Source: Paramacrobiotus metropolitanus
Taxonomy: Eukaryota > Tardigrada > Eutardigrada > Parachela > Macrobiotidae
NCBI RefSeq assembly: GCF_019649055.1
Contig: NW_026570518.1
Span: 1-62,941, forward strand
Length of the DNA stretch: 62,941 nucleotides
Direction: 5' to 3'
Below the pieces are notes generated by a model. The model saw only the letters and a program-made list of their open reading frames with translations. It did not search any database and was not told the origin of the DNA. The position numbers were made by a program, and so were the translations under genes. Positions 43,067 to 54,209 of this stretch are shown in pieces. Every line of letters starts with the position of its first letter. Within the stretch, counting starts at the first letter, position 1.

Positions 43067-43109
43067 GCCGAGCTGCGGCGCGAGCGGAGCTCGCGGAGCA
43101 GCAAGCGAG
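43067..43109. repeat. GC-rich dispersed hairpin motif, copy 3
   Basis: Identical over its 43 bases to copy 1 at 8635-8677, though the flanks are unrelated. Confidence 0.8.
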
Positions 43110-43164
43110 GCAGTTTGCTTTACATTTCCGGCTTAACAAGTGATGAAGAAAATATTACAGTACT

Positions 43165-44370
43165 ATTTAGTTGACCCAGCGCAAATTGCGCGGAATAAAT
43201 AAGCAATAAAAAATTAATTGAAAAAATAAATGTTCGCAACTAATTCTATAGAACTAAGTAGTTTATGAGAGAGTTCTAGAACTATAATTTTACTGTAATC
43301 AATAAACGTCTGTGGGAAAGGCTCTGGGAACTCCGGTTATAGACTATAGTGGACATGACCGCTTCAAATGGAATATAATATTAGTGAAATTTTTAAACTT
43401 TCTTCTCGGAAATAGGCCGTCTTATTGTATTTCAGCTCCAGAACGCACCCTTCGCAAGTTCGCATCATAACAGTGAATCGTCATCATTCAAAATTTTCGC
43501 CCAGTTCCAAAACCATGGTTGTAATTTTGATACAACGTACAGTAGTCTACCTTCTCAATTTTACGATCGCGAGCGTCCTTATGTCCCGAATAAAACACCC
43601 GTTTGACAATTAATTTATCAGCAACGCTTCCGATATTCAAGTGCTTTATACAGTATTCAAAATGGAATTAATGATAAATTACAAAAGATAAATAGTTATC
43701 TTAAAAAATTGTCCTATTGCTTTCATCAATGACAATCAGTATTTCCAAAACTTGAGGATAACGGTACAGTGAAATTAGAAACAGCGCGATGGTAAAAATA
43801 CGCCGGGAACATAAGTTGCACTTAAATTAAACAGCCACTATTTGCAACTAGGCGAAAAATTTGAATGATTATTGTTATTTACTGCTATGATGCGGAGGAT
43901 TCGTTCTGGAACTGAACTGAAAGCCGATCCGGTTTCCGGGAAGAAAATTCGAAAAATTCATATAGTCATGTGACTCATGTCTGAAGTTGTTCTGGCTGTC
44001 GACGGGATGAGAAAAGAACCAGTAGTACCGGCATATATACTACCTTTTACTATCATACTATCATTAATTCTAAAGCGGTCATTGTTGACTGTATTCTATA
44101 ACCGAAGTCTTTGCCCACGATAATAGAAAATTGCACTTCCATAATTTGCTAACAAAACTACTTAGATCTATGGAAATGGCCGAAAACAATTATTTTTCTG
44201 CACTTGAATTATTCTCCTATTTATTCCGCGCAATTTGCGCGGGGTCTGCTAGTTTAAAGAAATCCTATAGATTTTAGAAAGCAGTCTGGTCGTACCCGGC
44301 CTATCAGCTGTGCCTGTAACTGATAATTATCTGTATAATAACTAACTGACCCCGCGCAAATTGCGTGGGA
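43165..44370. mobile_element. Cluster of Helitron-like 3' termini
   Basis: CGCGCAAATTGCGCGG-type hairpins occur inverted at about 43170-43193, forward with GGGGTCTGCTAG at 44226-44252, and inverted again at about 44346-44368. The forward copy ends in CTAG before T. Between them lies AT-rich DNA without a transposase, so these are probably non-autonomous copies. Confidence 0.5.
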
Positions 44371-45933
44371 TATTTGCTTCCTTACCTATTAATGATGTTG
44401 GAAATTATTTCGTAGTCCATTTCCATATTTCGTGATCAGTGAATGTCACTGAACAGTGAACACATAATTTTGAAACTGCTTACCGTTGACCCGCGTTCAA
44501 GATCTGACTCTGACCAGTGATCACTAAAACCGCAAAGCTGAACACAAGATAGACAAGATAAAAATAGAAGGCAGATTCTTCTATTACAAATCAGTATCTA
44601 GCTTCTATTCAGCTAGACTACGGTTCAGCTAGACTACACTCTTCCCTGATTCTGACCACTCGAACTCTACAGTAGCTCTGACCACTCAAACGCTGCCAGG
44701 CTGCAGCTGACCATGAGATCAGGGCTGAGACACTCGGCTAAAAGCCGAATAGCTAGAACACTGAGTAAACAAAAGTCTATGGAAATCGACAGAAATGGGC
44801 GTATCCTGAAAGATTTGAAGACTTATCGAGTGCAGAACTTCCGCGCATTTTTCGATAACGCAGTACTGGAATTGCAGAGAGAGAGAGAACAAAATTTAAT
44901 AAACAACCAAATCTTTCACATGAAAATCGAGTGGTTTAATAACAAGCCCCCACACTGCGAAAACAGTATATATGTATGAACTACTGTAAAAAACCATTCC
45001 CAGCAAACGTTAAATGTCAACAGACGATCACCATGAGCATATTTATATCTAAATTGTGGTACTTTAATCATTTTAATCACCATTTACTAAAACTAAATGC
45101 AGCGATATATTATTGAGTTCTGCTAGCTTGTAAGAGCATTAGAGCAAAGGCAGCAAGCGTGCGCTGTCTGGACGCTTTAGCTTTTTACCGACTGTGATGA
45201 GATGCAGCTACCTACTCTAGACATATAGCACCGGTAGTAAACAGAGAGAGCCGCGCGCTGCCCCCTGCGCTGTGCTTCATCCTTGCAGAGAAGCGTTTCT
45301 GCGCAGTGTACATTGGTGCCCCCTGCATCATTGCTAGACGTAATTGACAACGGGACAGTCGCTAATGAGGTGTGATTTCGGCACTATTGTGTCATTTGAG
45401 ATGAGACGCTTCGCAAGGTTAAGCATATGTGTCTATGGGAAAAACACCAGTGCAGTCCACATTTCAACGCTTCTACTTGTTTCCTCAAAGTACAATCAAA
45501 GAGAAGTTATTCACCACAAGAATTACTACAAAACCAAAAAATAATCTTAAAAATTTAGCTATACCAGCAAAATGTCACTCTCGGTTTTAAGCAAAAGTAA
45601 ACCCTGTCCCAAGTTATAGCTCTTACCATATACACGTAAGCAGGGCGGCGACTTCGCTGTACTTGCATGGCTTTCGATTAACTCTTGTACAGAACTTGTG
45701 AAGTGTGAGCGTCGTTTACTTGTTGTTACTCGATTGTGAAAAACGATTTATGACAAGTTTTTGGCAACGACTTACACTTACAGAGTATGTGTTATATATC
45801 AGCACTTTTCTACAATTTATTAGTACCCATTTTTTAACTATTATACAAAAATGAACTAATTTAGAAAAGTTTAAACGGATCGTTGGAGTTTCGAAAACAG
45901 TAACTTTGTTGATTCTGTATAAACTTCCGCTCA
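44371..45933. other. Intergenic, nothing recognised
   Basis: An 88-codon plus frame at 44713-44979 is charged but has no known motif. Nothing else stands out. Confidence 0.35.
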
Positions 45934-46180
45934 TCTCTATATATTAATAAAAAACACTTCGTGGCATTTCCTCGCGGAAATAGTTCCGTCGGCTGTGGTA
46001 TATATCGAGAATACATGAGACTTTCGATAGTCTATATACGGCTTGTTTCTGGACGGTGTACGGAAGTCTGTAACCAAATTATGACACGCACCTGACTGCA
46101 ACAATTTTGGAGGATGGTTAATTACTATAAAACGTACGACGAGAGCATACAATTTACAGAGCAGTCCATTCTTATTTCTT
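45934..46180 (+). mobile_element. Candidate Helitron 5' terminus
   Basis: TCTCTATATATTAATAAAAA follows an A, like the start at 10260. The rest of the element is not delimited. Confidence 0.35.
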
Positions 46181-47099
46181 GAATTTATTTTCGATTTTCT
46201 TTGCCATACTGATGGGAAAGTTTTGCCAGCTGTCTAACTGCAACGTAGCTAAAGTACCCGTGCGGTGTCATGCAGTACGCCGCTGGAATGAAGATCTTCA
46301 AGAATTCGTAACTTTGTTAATTTTGTGTTAAATTCTTTTGTATAAGCTTAAAAAATACAAAATAACGCATACCATTAGGCAGTACGAATGATCTGTCGTT
46401 TTCATTTTTGGGTTATTCACTGTGAGCCTTTGCAGTTAACATACCTGTCTATAGAAGACTCATTCGAGATTTCTCATAGGCGGCTATGCTAAGCACGTAT
46501 GCTCCCAGTGCCAAACCTTGAGACGAAACCAGAAAATCAGTTATTCTGCCTAATAGTATGCATTATTAATTTTCATATTTTTTAAGCGCACACAAAAAAC
46601 ATTTAGCACGGCAAATAACAAAGTTACGAATTTTGAAGATTTTCATTCCAACAGCGTGCTGCTGGAATGAGAATGCGCTCATTTTAGCCCCCACTTCCTC
46701 TCTGAAATTAGCCTCTTAGGTGTGTGTGGATTGAACCAAAATTGAAAAATTTTATATTTTGGAGAAGCCCGTTAACAGCCGCACTGTAACGAATGCAACC
46801 GCAAACAGGCGACGGATAAATGCAGTTTTTGTCGGCTGGATGTTTCCTTCGGACTTGCAAGATAATTCCAACTCTTGCGTCTCGATCGGTTACTGTTTAA
46901 ACCAAACCAACTTCAAAAATTTTGGACAAACTGCTTTCTGTGACACTTTTTGTTGCTGTTAAAAAATTTCAGTACATGCGGAAACACGCTTATGAAACAT
47001 TATAAGTTCACTTTGCGTAAGTGATAAGAATGCAAAATCGATTTTGTACGTTTTACTCCATAGCCGCCGCCTGAAGTAAATCCCTGCGCGAGCGCTAAA
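46181..47099. other. Intergenic, nothing recognised
   Basis: Two related stretches near 46290 and 46640 (GGAATGAAGATCTTCAAG / GAAGATTTTCATTCCA) are inverted. No gene. Confidence 0.35.
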
Positions 47100-47850
47100 T
47101 GCTTGCTTCACGCTCGCTCGCGGTAGTTTGACTTTCGCAAAATTTTTCTCAGCTCGCTCGCTCGGCTCGTTTCGGCATGTCTCACTGCTCAGATCGCTCG
47201 GCTCGTAAACCGAATCAGTTTTTCTGCTCATTTAACTTGGAAGCAAATTAATAAAAACTATTGCATTTTTAATTTTTAAATTTTCATTCAGATAAAGTAG
47301 TCTTTACCAACGCAGGTATTTTTGTCATGTGAACATACGAGTAGCAAGTATGGTCAGTTTTCATATCCTGAATGTATCCCATTTTATCGGTTTCGGTTTC
47401 GATAACTAAGATCTCTACAGTCGAAACTCTGACTGGCAGACGCAAGGGTATTATTAATTTATACGGAAACAAACCCAGCTCGGTGCAGACCAACGGGCAA
47501 TATCGTATTGAGATGGGGCAAAACTAATGGGTACTTTTTGTAGAGATTGTTCAAGGCCGCGATTTCGGTTGGGTATACATTGACCGATGCTGCAGAGTGA
47601 CTAGTAGCGTCACCAAGTATGTGGCAGATTTTGCCGAGTAGTGCAGTTTTTCAAGGGCCATAAAAAAGTACTGCTCAGCTCGCTCGCCCTTCCAGAGCGC
47701 CGCTCGCTCGGCTCACTCGTTGGTCAATAACCAACAACTCGGCTCGGCTCGGCTCGTGAAAAAACTGACAATACAGACAGTTGTTCGCTCATTCGGCTCG
47801 TGAGCGGCGAGCGCTCGCGAGCCGAGCCGAGGCTCGGCGCTCGCGCAGGG
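47100..47850. repeat. GCTCGCTCGGCTCG low-complexity blocks
   Basis: CTCGCTCGGCTCG-like runs at 47105-47175 and 47680-47850, in both orientations (CTCGGCTCGGCTCG and GCGAGCCGAGCCGAG). They frame a non-repetitive middle of about 500 bases. Frames across them are artefacts. Confidence 0.7.
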
Positions 47851-48499
47851 CTCTAGCCTGAAGTTTCTCTGGTGCTCAGGAACCGGCAATTAGAATTTTG
47901 CTTTGACCGGTTTCAAATTAAAAGGCATATTCTAAATTGGAAAATTAGCTAAATTTCTGATCCTGTATCATTGTGCAAGTATATAGGGCTTTTGCGTTAA
48001 ATGTAATGGCTAATATCCTTATAGTCCATGCTTGGAAGATTCAGCAAAATTGAATGAGTCGATAGCACTCAAAGCTAGCGTTCAAGTCGATGGAGTGTGG
48101 AACACAACCAGCGGTCAGCGGCTCACTTAAGTAACTTAACCAGCAACTGTGGATGGTTGCAGTTACACTGCCAGCAGTGCTAAACTGTCCTCTTATAATG
48201 GTATTAACCGTTCCGTTAAAACAAGCCGTAAATACTATAACGTTTACAGTATCATTATAATATATGGATAACTCACTGCATTGTGCAGGGTTTTGCCCTC
48301 CGGAAAATACTAAACAACTCCTAAAATGGACGAATCAAAGGCGTGTAACATTTTGGTTACAAATCTCCATAGACAAACATAAAACAAGCCGTTAACACTA
48401 TTCCTATGCGAAGACTAGTCTTCTTCTTTTCATAGTGTTAAGTCTGCATCTGTGTGCAGCCGACGGAATAAGCCTTAGCGAATCCATACAAAGATCTCT
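47851..48499. other. Intergenic, nothing recognised
   Basis: No coding frame. A GAAGACTAGTCTTC palindrome lies near 48410. Confidence 0.35.
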
Positions 48500-48720
48500 T
48501 TTGTGAGCGACACACTAAATAAAATCTAACTGTCTATATGTCATTCGATAGCGCCAAGCTTGCAGATGGCGCGACAAGAATCAGTTTTGGAAAAAAATTT
48601 CAGGTTTAGAAGAAAAATTTAGGATAAGCTAACATAAAAGTCTATGGGAAAAGTGGAGAACCCACCACTGCAAAATCGGCCACCCCAACACTGACTCAAC
48701 AAAATTTGGCAGCCAGAAAT
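48500..48720 (+). repeat. Dispersed 240-bp repeat, copy 3
   Basis: TGTCATTCGATAGCGCC, AATCAGTTTTGGAAAAA, CTATGGGAAAAGTGGAGAAC and CCACTGCAAAATCGGCCACC follow the order of copies 1 and 2. Confidence 0.6.
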
Positions 48721-49125
48721 GCATACCTGTCAACTTAACGAAAACTTTACATTTAATGGGTCTGCATTTATTTATCGGTGGCAATAAGTTTACAAATTTA
48801 TCAGCAAGGCTTAGTTTTGACGAAAAACTTTTCAAGTTCAAAGAAACTTTAGAAGAGCTAGAAACCATGAAAGCAAGGTAAAATAAACAAGTTAAGTAAC
48901 TCTGTGCTGCCGGAGTTTGCACCATTGACTGTCAGGCGTGGGTGGTCATAGCATTCAGTAAGGACTGTTATCCGTACTTCGAAGGCTGTTTAGATTCCCA
49001 GCATTATTCAGGACATTAACCATAACTTCGCACTGTTTTGGATCGTGTTTCTTTGCTTTAATTATTAAAACCGCCTAAATCGCATATATTATCTGTTAAC
49101 GCTGTGCTTTCTACGAGTATCTATT

Positions 49126-49936
49126 GTGTATCACGATGCCGCGAAAACAGACTTTAACCTGCAAAGCCAGCTCACAGGCAGGAAAGCAGAAAACCTCCAA
49201 CGGAACGTCTGCCCAACAAACGCAGCGCCAGAGGACTCGATGTGTGTGGCAGCCTTATTACTAAAAGTTAAGGAGTTGTCAGATGGAATGGTTGTGATAA
49301 ATGCTAAACATTTTGCAGAAAATCGAATGATAACGAGTGTACAGACGCGACAGAAGCAGCGACCTGCAACATTGTGAGCACAGCTGAGTAAGTGTTAAAT
49401 TACCGATTTGTTATAGTTCATAAACTGTTTGTCTGTTGCCATTCTTTTTGCAACGCTGTTACTCGATTTAAGAAATACGATATTTTTACAGATATTTAAC
49501 ATATTTTAGTCAAGGATCCGAACTCGCGAATGAGTTGGACCGTTTGGAAACGGACGACCAACTGTTGGACAATCAACCTGTTGATACCGTGGAAACCGAA
49601 GCGCAAAATGTTCGCCGCCGTGCACAAAGCATTCCAAATATGGTTGCAAGGATCTTTACGAGCGAAGACTGCGCCCGCTTACATTTTCTTGGTCCCATGG
49701 ATATTTCCTGCCGGTTCTGTTTCGCTTGCAGTTTCCGCACGGAGAGGAGCTCCCAGTATTGCCACGGTAGAAAAGTATCCCTACTCCCGCTAAGCGTGCC
49801 TGACAAAATGGTTGCGCTGGTGACAGGAGAATGTGGAGGGTCCAAAAATTATCTCGATCACATCCGGCAGTTTATGTGTGCTACTGCCTTTGCTTCCTTC
49901 GGAGCGGATATTGCTTTTGTTGATGGCGCCCAATGA
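49126..49936 (+). pseudogene. Helitron transposase N-terminal fragment (plus strand)
   Basis: A probable exon ends near 49385 at GTAAGT and a second starts at about 49513 after a TTTTAG-type acceptor. The second encodes CRFCFACSFRTERSS...YCHGRK, LPPL-like LLPLSVPDK and YLDHIRQFMCATAFASFGADI. This is the zinc-finger segment and following IR...AFAS box that open Helitron Rep-helicase proteins, as in the larger copy at 60.2-61.3 kb. The frame stops at 49936 and nothing downstream continues into a Rep domain, so it is a truncated copy. Confidence 0.6.
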
Positions 49937-50004
49937 TGAGCCACCCGCAGACCGCGATATCGTAATTTATCATAAAGACGGCCGCCTTACCAGGCACCGC
50001 TAAC

Positions 50005-50743
50005 TTGTCAGCTCAGCCCGGAGGTGTCACGACACCGGCCGCCGTCAAGTCGTCAGCACAGTCACAAGATGGATGCGGTCCACCTATGCCGTGGCTCCTG
50101 CGCGATATGCGGATGGATGCCTACTGGGCCTTCCTTAGCGAGCTGACTCTCACCGACGAAGAGTACGAAGATCTCCAACGATTTCCAGTGGTCCCCGGAG
50201 ACCACTGCGTAGTTGGCTGGTATATTGGACCACCGACGCTGCTGAGCACCAGTATAATTGCTATCCGTTCCACTATAACGGCAGCCGTTCACTCCCAGCC
50301 TAGTCCTCTCATGGTAAATGGGTACGAATCCATCATGCGTTCGTCACCGGCAACACCGAGAAGTATCTGGCACTGGCTCGCCGTATCAAGATTGTCGCAG
50401 GGTTTGCGCCGCTGACGGCTCGAAAGCAGTGGGAAGGGTTTGATTTTTTTATACTATTCCGAACCCGGCAAAGCCAGACGACGGCACCACAGTGTATGTG
50501 GATGTAGGCTACGATCATTATATTCCGCTGGTCCTGCGAAATCGTCCGCTAGACGACATCCGGCTTGAAGCCGCGGAGCGCCGACGAAACACTCAAGTGC
50601 AGCCCAACACAGTTCTGTCAAACGAAATGATTGTTGACACGCAGGGTGAAGGCGCCTACGACAGTGACAGTGGCGACGCAGACATGTCCCAGATCCCGGG
50701 AGATGCAGAGAAGGACAAACGTGGTGAGGAGGATTGGAAATAG
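50005..50743 (+). pseudogene. Decayed GC-rich coding region, function unknown
   Basis: Three plus frames (50005-50300, about 50290-50480, 50492-50743) carry coherent protein-like text: AYWAFLSELTLTDEEYEDL, EKYLALARRIKIVAGFAPLT and GYDHYIPLVLRNRPLDDIRL. They look like one ORF broken by shifts. It ends in an acidic tail (DSDSGDADMSQIPGDAE). Family not recognised. It lies just before the LTR-like block, so it may be the 3' part of an LTR retroelement. Confidence 0.45.
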
Positions 50744-50898
50744 GTGTCGTTGTCTCTACCTACCGCCTGTATTTTTAGTGTTGTTTGTCTAGTTATTTGT
50801 CGAAATTTTCGCAACATGCATAAGTACCATTAGAGCTTTGTTTTTGTATTACCTTTCTTTGTGCGGCTGGGGTCCAGCCTTTGCGTCGCGGGGGAATG

Positions 50899-51298
50899 TG
50901 TAACATAGCCTTTAGTGGCAGCGCCTTTAGTGTTGTTGAGTAATGATTGGTTCCTTTTACATGTTAGTTCATTTCTGTTTGTCCCTGTTCGTTGGCGCTG
51001 TTTTTACGGGTTATGCGGCTTCGCCGGAACGGAAGATTTTTCAGTTCTTGTTTCTCGCTTTTTGAATAAAGGTTTGCTTTGTTTAGAAAGTCGGGATCTG
51101 GGACTTTCGAGTGTTTTTCAGTGATTTTCGTCTCGATTCATTTAGATTAGGGTAGAGTTTGTCAGTGCTTAAGATTTGGCAGTCAGATTTGCCGTCAGTT
51201 TCCGTTTTATCATTTGTCCATATGTGACATAACCGAGGAGCGCGGTCCACGACTACGCCTCTTCCCATCCAAATCACCCCCAATCCCCATCCGTTACA
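50899..51298 (+). mobile_element. Candidate 400-bp long terminal repeat
   Basis: Starts TGTAAC and ends GTTACA, the inverted TG...CA termini of LTRs. It is preceded by a purine tract (GCGGGGGAATG) like a polypurine tract and contains AATAAA at 51065-51070. The flanking pentamers differ, so it is not a simple solo LTR; a second LTR was not found in the window. Confidence 0.5.
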
Positions 51299-51326
51299 TC
51301 AAAGGAGCAAGCAACTCCTCCAACTG

Positions 51327-53260
51327 ATGAGGTCTACTCCCACAACACCACCTGTTCGAACGGAACCGAGTCGATCACAGTAACCGACTACGGCGGAAGA
51401 ATCTTTCTTCACGCCCAGTATCCACAAGAAGCTGGTCAGGCAGGCTGAAAGTTCGGGTTTGGAACGTATACTCCGGGAAGCTGAACTGTATGAGGGCATC
51501 AAGGCACGTATCATGCCCGACGAAGAGAAACAACAGATTGCCCGACGGATCGACCGAAATGATCTCGCAAGATGTCATCAAGAAGGTCAACAGTACCAGC
51601 GGCAAGAGTTCCGACAATTAACAGACCAGAACCGTACGGTGCATCGGACACGCACGGAACCCGCGGGGCTCCGTCGTTACTCCATATCGCTCGTATATAT
51701 GAAGTCATGTATATGCATAGCGAGGGAAATATCGACAGAATCATGGTCTCTTACAACCTATCATCGAGACCATGGTCGCGGAAAATACTCTCCAGACGAC
51801 CGACGCGGAACGCGACCGGCCACTTCGGTAAACCGTACCTGGATTCATACCGGAACAGCAACGACGCGAACACAATCTCCGGATGTCCTACGTTAACTTA
51901 GAACGTTCACCGGAAAGTACCGAAATGATAGAGGAAGAATACAGTGAAACGGATGAACAACCGTCCGGCGAAGCAGCCGATATGCTGAAAGCAGCTCGAA
52001 CAGCAGGTCAGTCGTCACAGGAGCGACTTCCAGCAAACCGACCTTGGGCACCCTTTGAACCGATGACGTACATCGACATGGCCTCAGCTCCGACTGAAAG
52101 GGGAAGCACGGCAAAGGTAGGCCGTGGCACGAAGGGACGATTCGCGGTAACAGATACGCAATCTCTTCCACCCATCTCCCCTATGGAAACTTCCCCAGCA
52201 CCGGCAGGTAAGACTCCACGTAAGAGTCAACCGGCCTTGTCGAAAAGGAAGCCGGCTAAGAAGAAAGAAGAAACCGCCTATGAAGAAGAGGATGACAATG
52301 ATGACGACGAAGACTTCCAAACACCTGGAAATGGGTTGGGAGATGACGAGGACGACGAATATGGTAAACCACCGCCACCTCTGGCGCCTCAACAACAGGG
52401 CAAACCGGAAATCGCTACTAATCATAATGCACCACCGGCGAACGGCAACGACACTGAAGAACCGATGGAAGAGGATGATGGTAGAGTGTACGTACCTCGT
52501 TACTACGGGCAATGGATACCGGTAACACCTGACTCCGACCCAAATCAACTTTTGACCGAATGGAACGAATATACCCAAGAGGTCTTACCAAACGAGATTC
52601 CCAGGCTACTCACCGTCAACGTCCGATACCCGACGGTAGCCACTGAGCGTGCTCATAATCCACCTCCTCGCGTCTCGGAATTTGACACGGGATGGATGTA
52701 CACATACGCCGCCCTTTAGGCACTTGCAACCTGTGGACCGAAATTTGCCACACCAAAGATCGCCTTCAAACTTCTCAAACATTGGAAAGAAAACGAAATC
52801 GGCGGAGGTTGGAGGCAACTAAGCCAGAGCAACGTCTAATAGTATTGTAACCTCGGATATCATGAACACAAAATTATTCGGACGTGCACCAGTGCAAAAC
52901 GGATCCACTGTGAATTTCCTCCTGAACAAAGGGACCCGGTACTCACCACGTACGGATGGGTACACGCCATCGAAGCGTGCATGGAAATGTCATGGGATCC
53001 AGAAGGATAGACCCGGGGAGAACTAGTCCACCAACTTATCGCACGGTTCGAATTTAAGTTGGCCGCCGAAAAGCCGCAGCTGACCGACAAGAAGTACAAG
53101 CAAACCGGATCCGAAGTCATTCGAAGGAAAGTTATATAAACTGGCTAACGACCTGGAATACGTCCTAACGAAAGGATTTTTCGAGAAAAAGTTCGCCCCG
53201 AACACCGACACGGTCGAAGACGGTCAGAGGTTTGTGGCTTGCAACCCATGAACCCATAAA
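51327..53260 (+). pseudogene. Decayed gag-like or structural ORF after the LTR, unknown family
   Basis: The plus frame from the ATG at 51327 is interrupted by an early TAA and by shifts. The longest open part is 51883-52719 (278 aa), with a DDNDDDEDF acidic stretch, KRKPAKKKE basic stretch and a folded-looking C-terminal part (YYGQWIPVTPDS). The frame continues past a TAG at 52717 (GPKFATPKIAFKLLKHWKE) and later text (GWVHAIEACMEMSWDPEG; KLANDLEYVLTKGFFEKKF) is also protein-like. GC content is well above the surroundings. Position after an LTR suggests gag; no protease, RT or integrase was recognised. Confidence 0.4.
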
Positions 53261-54209
53261 TATGGACATTTACCGAAGCGAGACCTAACCTCGGAGCAAC
53301 AGATTGAGTCAACCGACTATCTCCGAGTCGACCCGCCGGAACCAACCGACCCACCCACTCGAACCGTGCTGCCTCCAACTGAAGGGGCCCCCGACGGTTT
53401 AGCCTACATCTGACGACTCTGATGATATCCGAAGACGAGGCGACTCCGTAGGCTCGCTTCCCCGTGATTTAATGGAACATCCCCAGGCAAACTGTGCTAG
53501 CAGTCATGGCCTGCACCCTTAACAAACCCCTTGGGCGAAGATCACCTACCCGCAACGAAAACGGCCAGGCCTTCTTTGTACGCGGCAAAGAAAAAGAATC
53601 CCCCGTGGGACAAGAGACGTCTTCCCTCAACAGAAGTGGCTAGGTGTCCCTGGTTCGCGGCAAACACGGAAGCGAAGATCTAACGCGACCTGCATGTGCA
53701 TGAGGACGGGATTTTTCTGGCAAAGCCCCACTTTGGCGTACCAGAATAACGGGCAGTCTGACATAAGTTGGGGCCCGCGGCACAACGCTGCCAAAGCGCG
53801 AGAAACGAACGCCGGTTAAATGTAGTGGCTTGTCTCGTGGAATAGGACCATAGAAAATCCTGGACACAGCAGGCGGCCGGAATTGCACGATAAAATCCTA
53901 GACAGCTGGCCAACAAATTCCACGGCAACATGCCACACCAGGACACGACGGGACTCGGACCCGTCCAAAGGCAGTCGACCCACCCGGAGAACCGGACTCC
54001 CTTTTGCAAACGACTTTGCAGCACTCGGATCGCCCAGAGGCATGTGAGATGCTTCAACCGACCTCGGGTTGGATTCGCCCGATAACCGACAACAGGTCGG
54101 TAGTTCGATATAATATGGAAGTAGCGAAGGGAAAACGATTTCCCGGTAGACTGATCCGACCTGCCTAACCCCACTTGGGTGTAAAAAGGCATCGCGCTTT
54201 CGGCGGCGA
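53261..54209. other. GC-rich DNA without a recognised gene
   Basis: Minus frames at 53640-54192 are open but read as low-information text. Possibly untranslated or strongly decayed parts of the neighbouring elements. Confidence 0.35.

Noticed and set aside
44713-44979. 88-codon charged ORF
   Set aside because: Chance length; no domain, promoter or neighbouring exon support.
46959-47231. ORF over CTCG repeats
   Set aside because: Low-complexity repeat translation.
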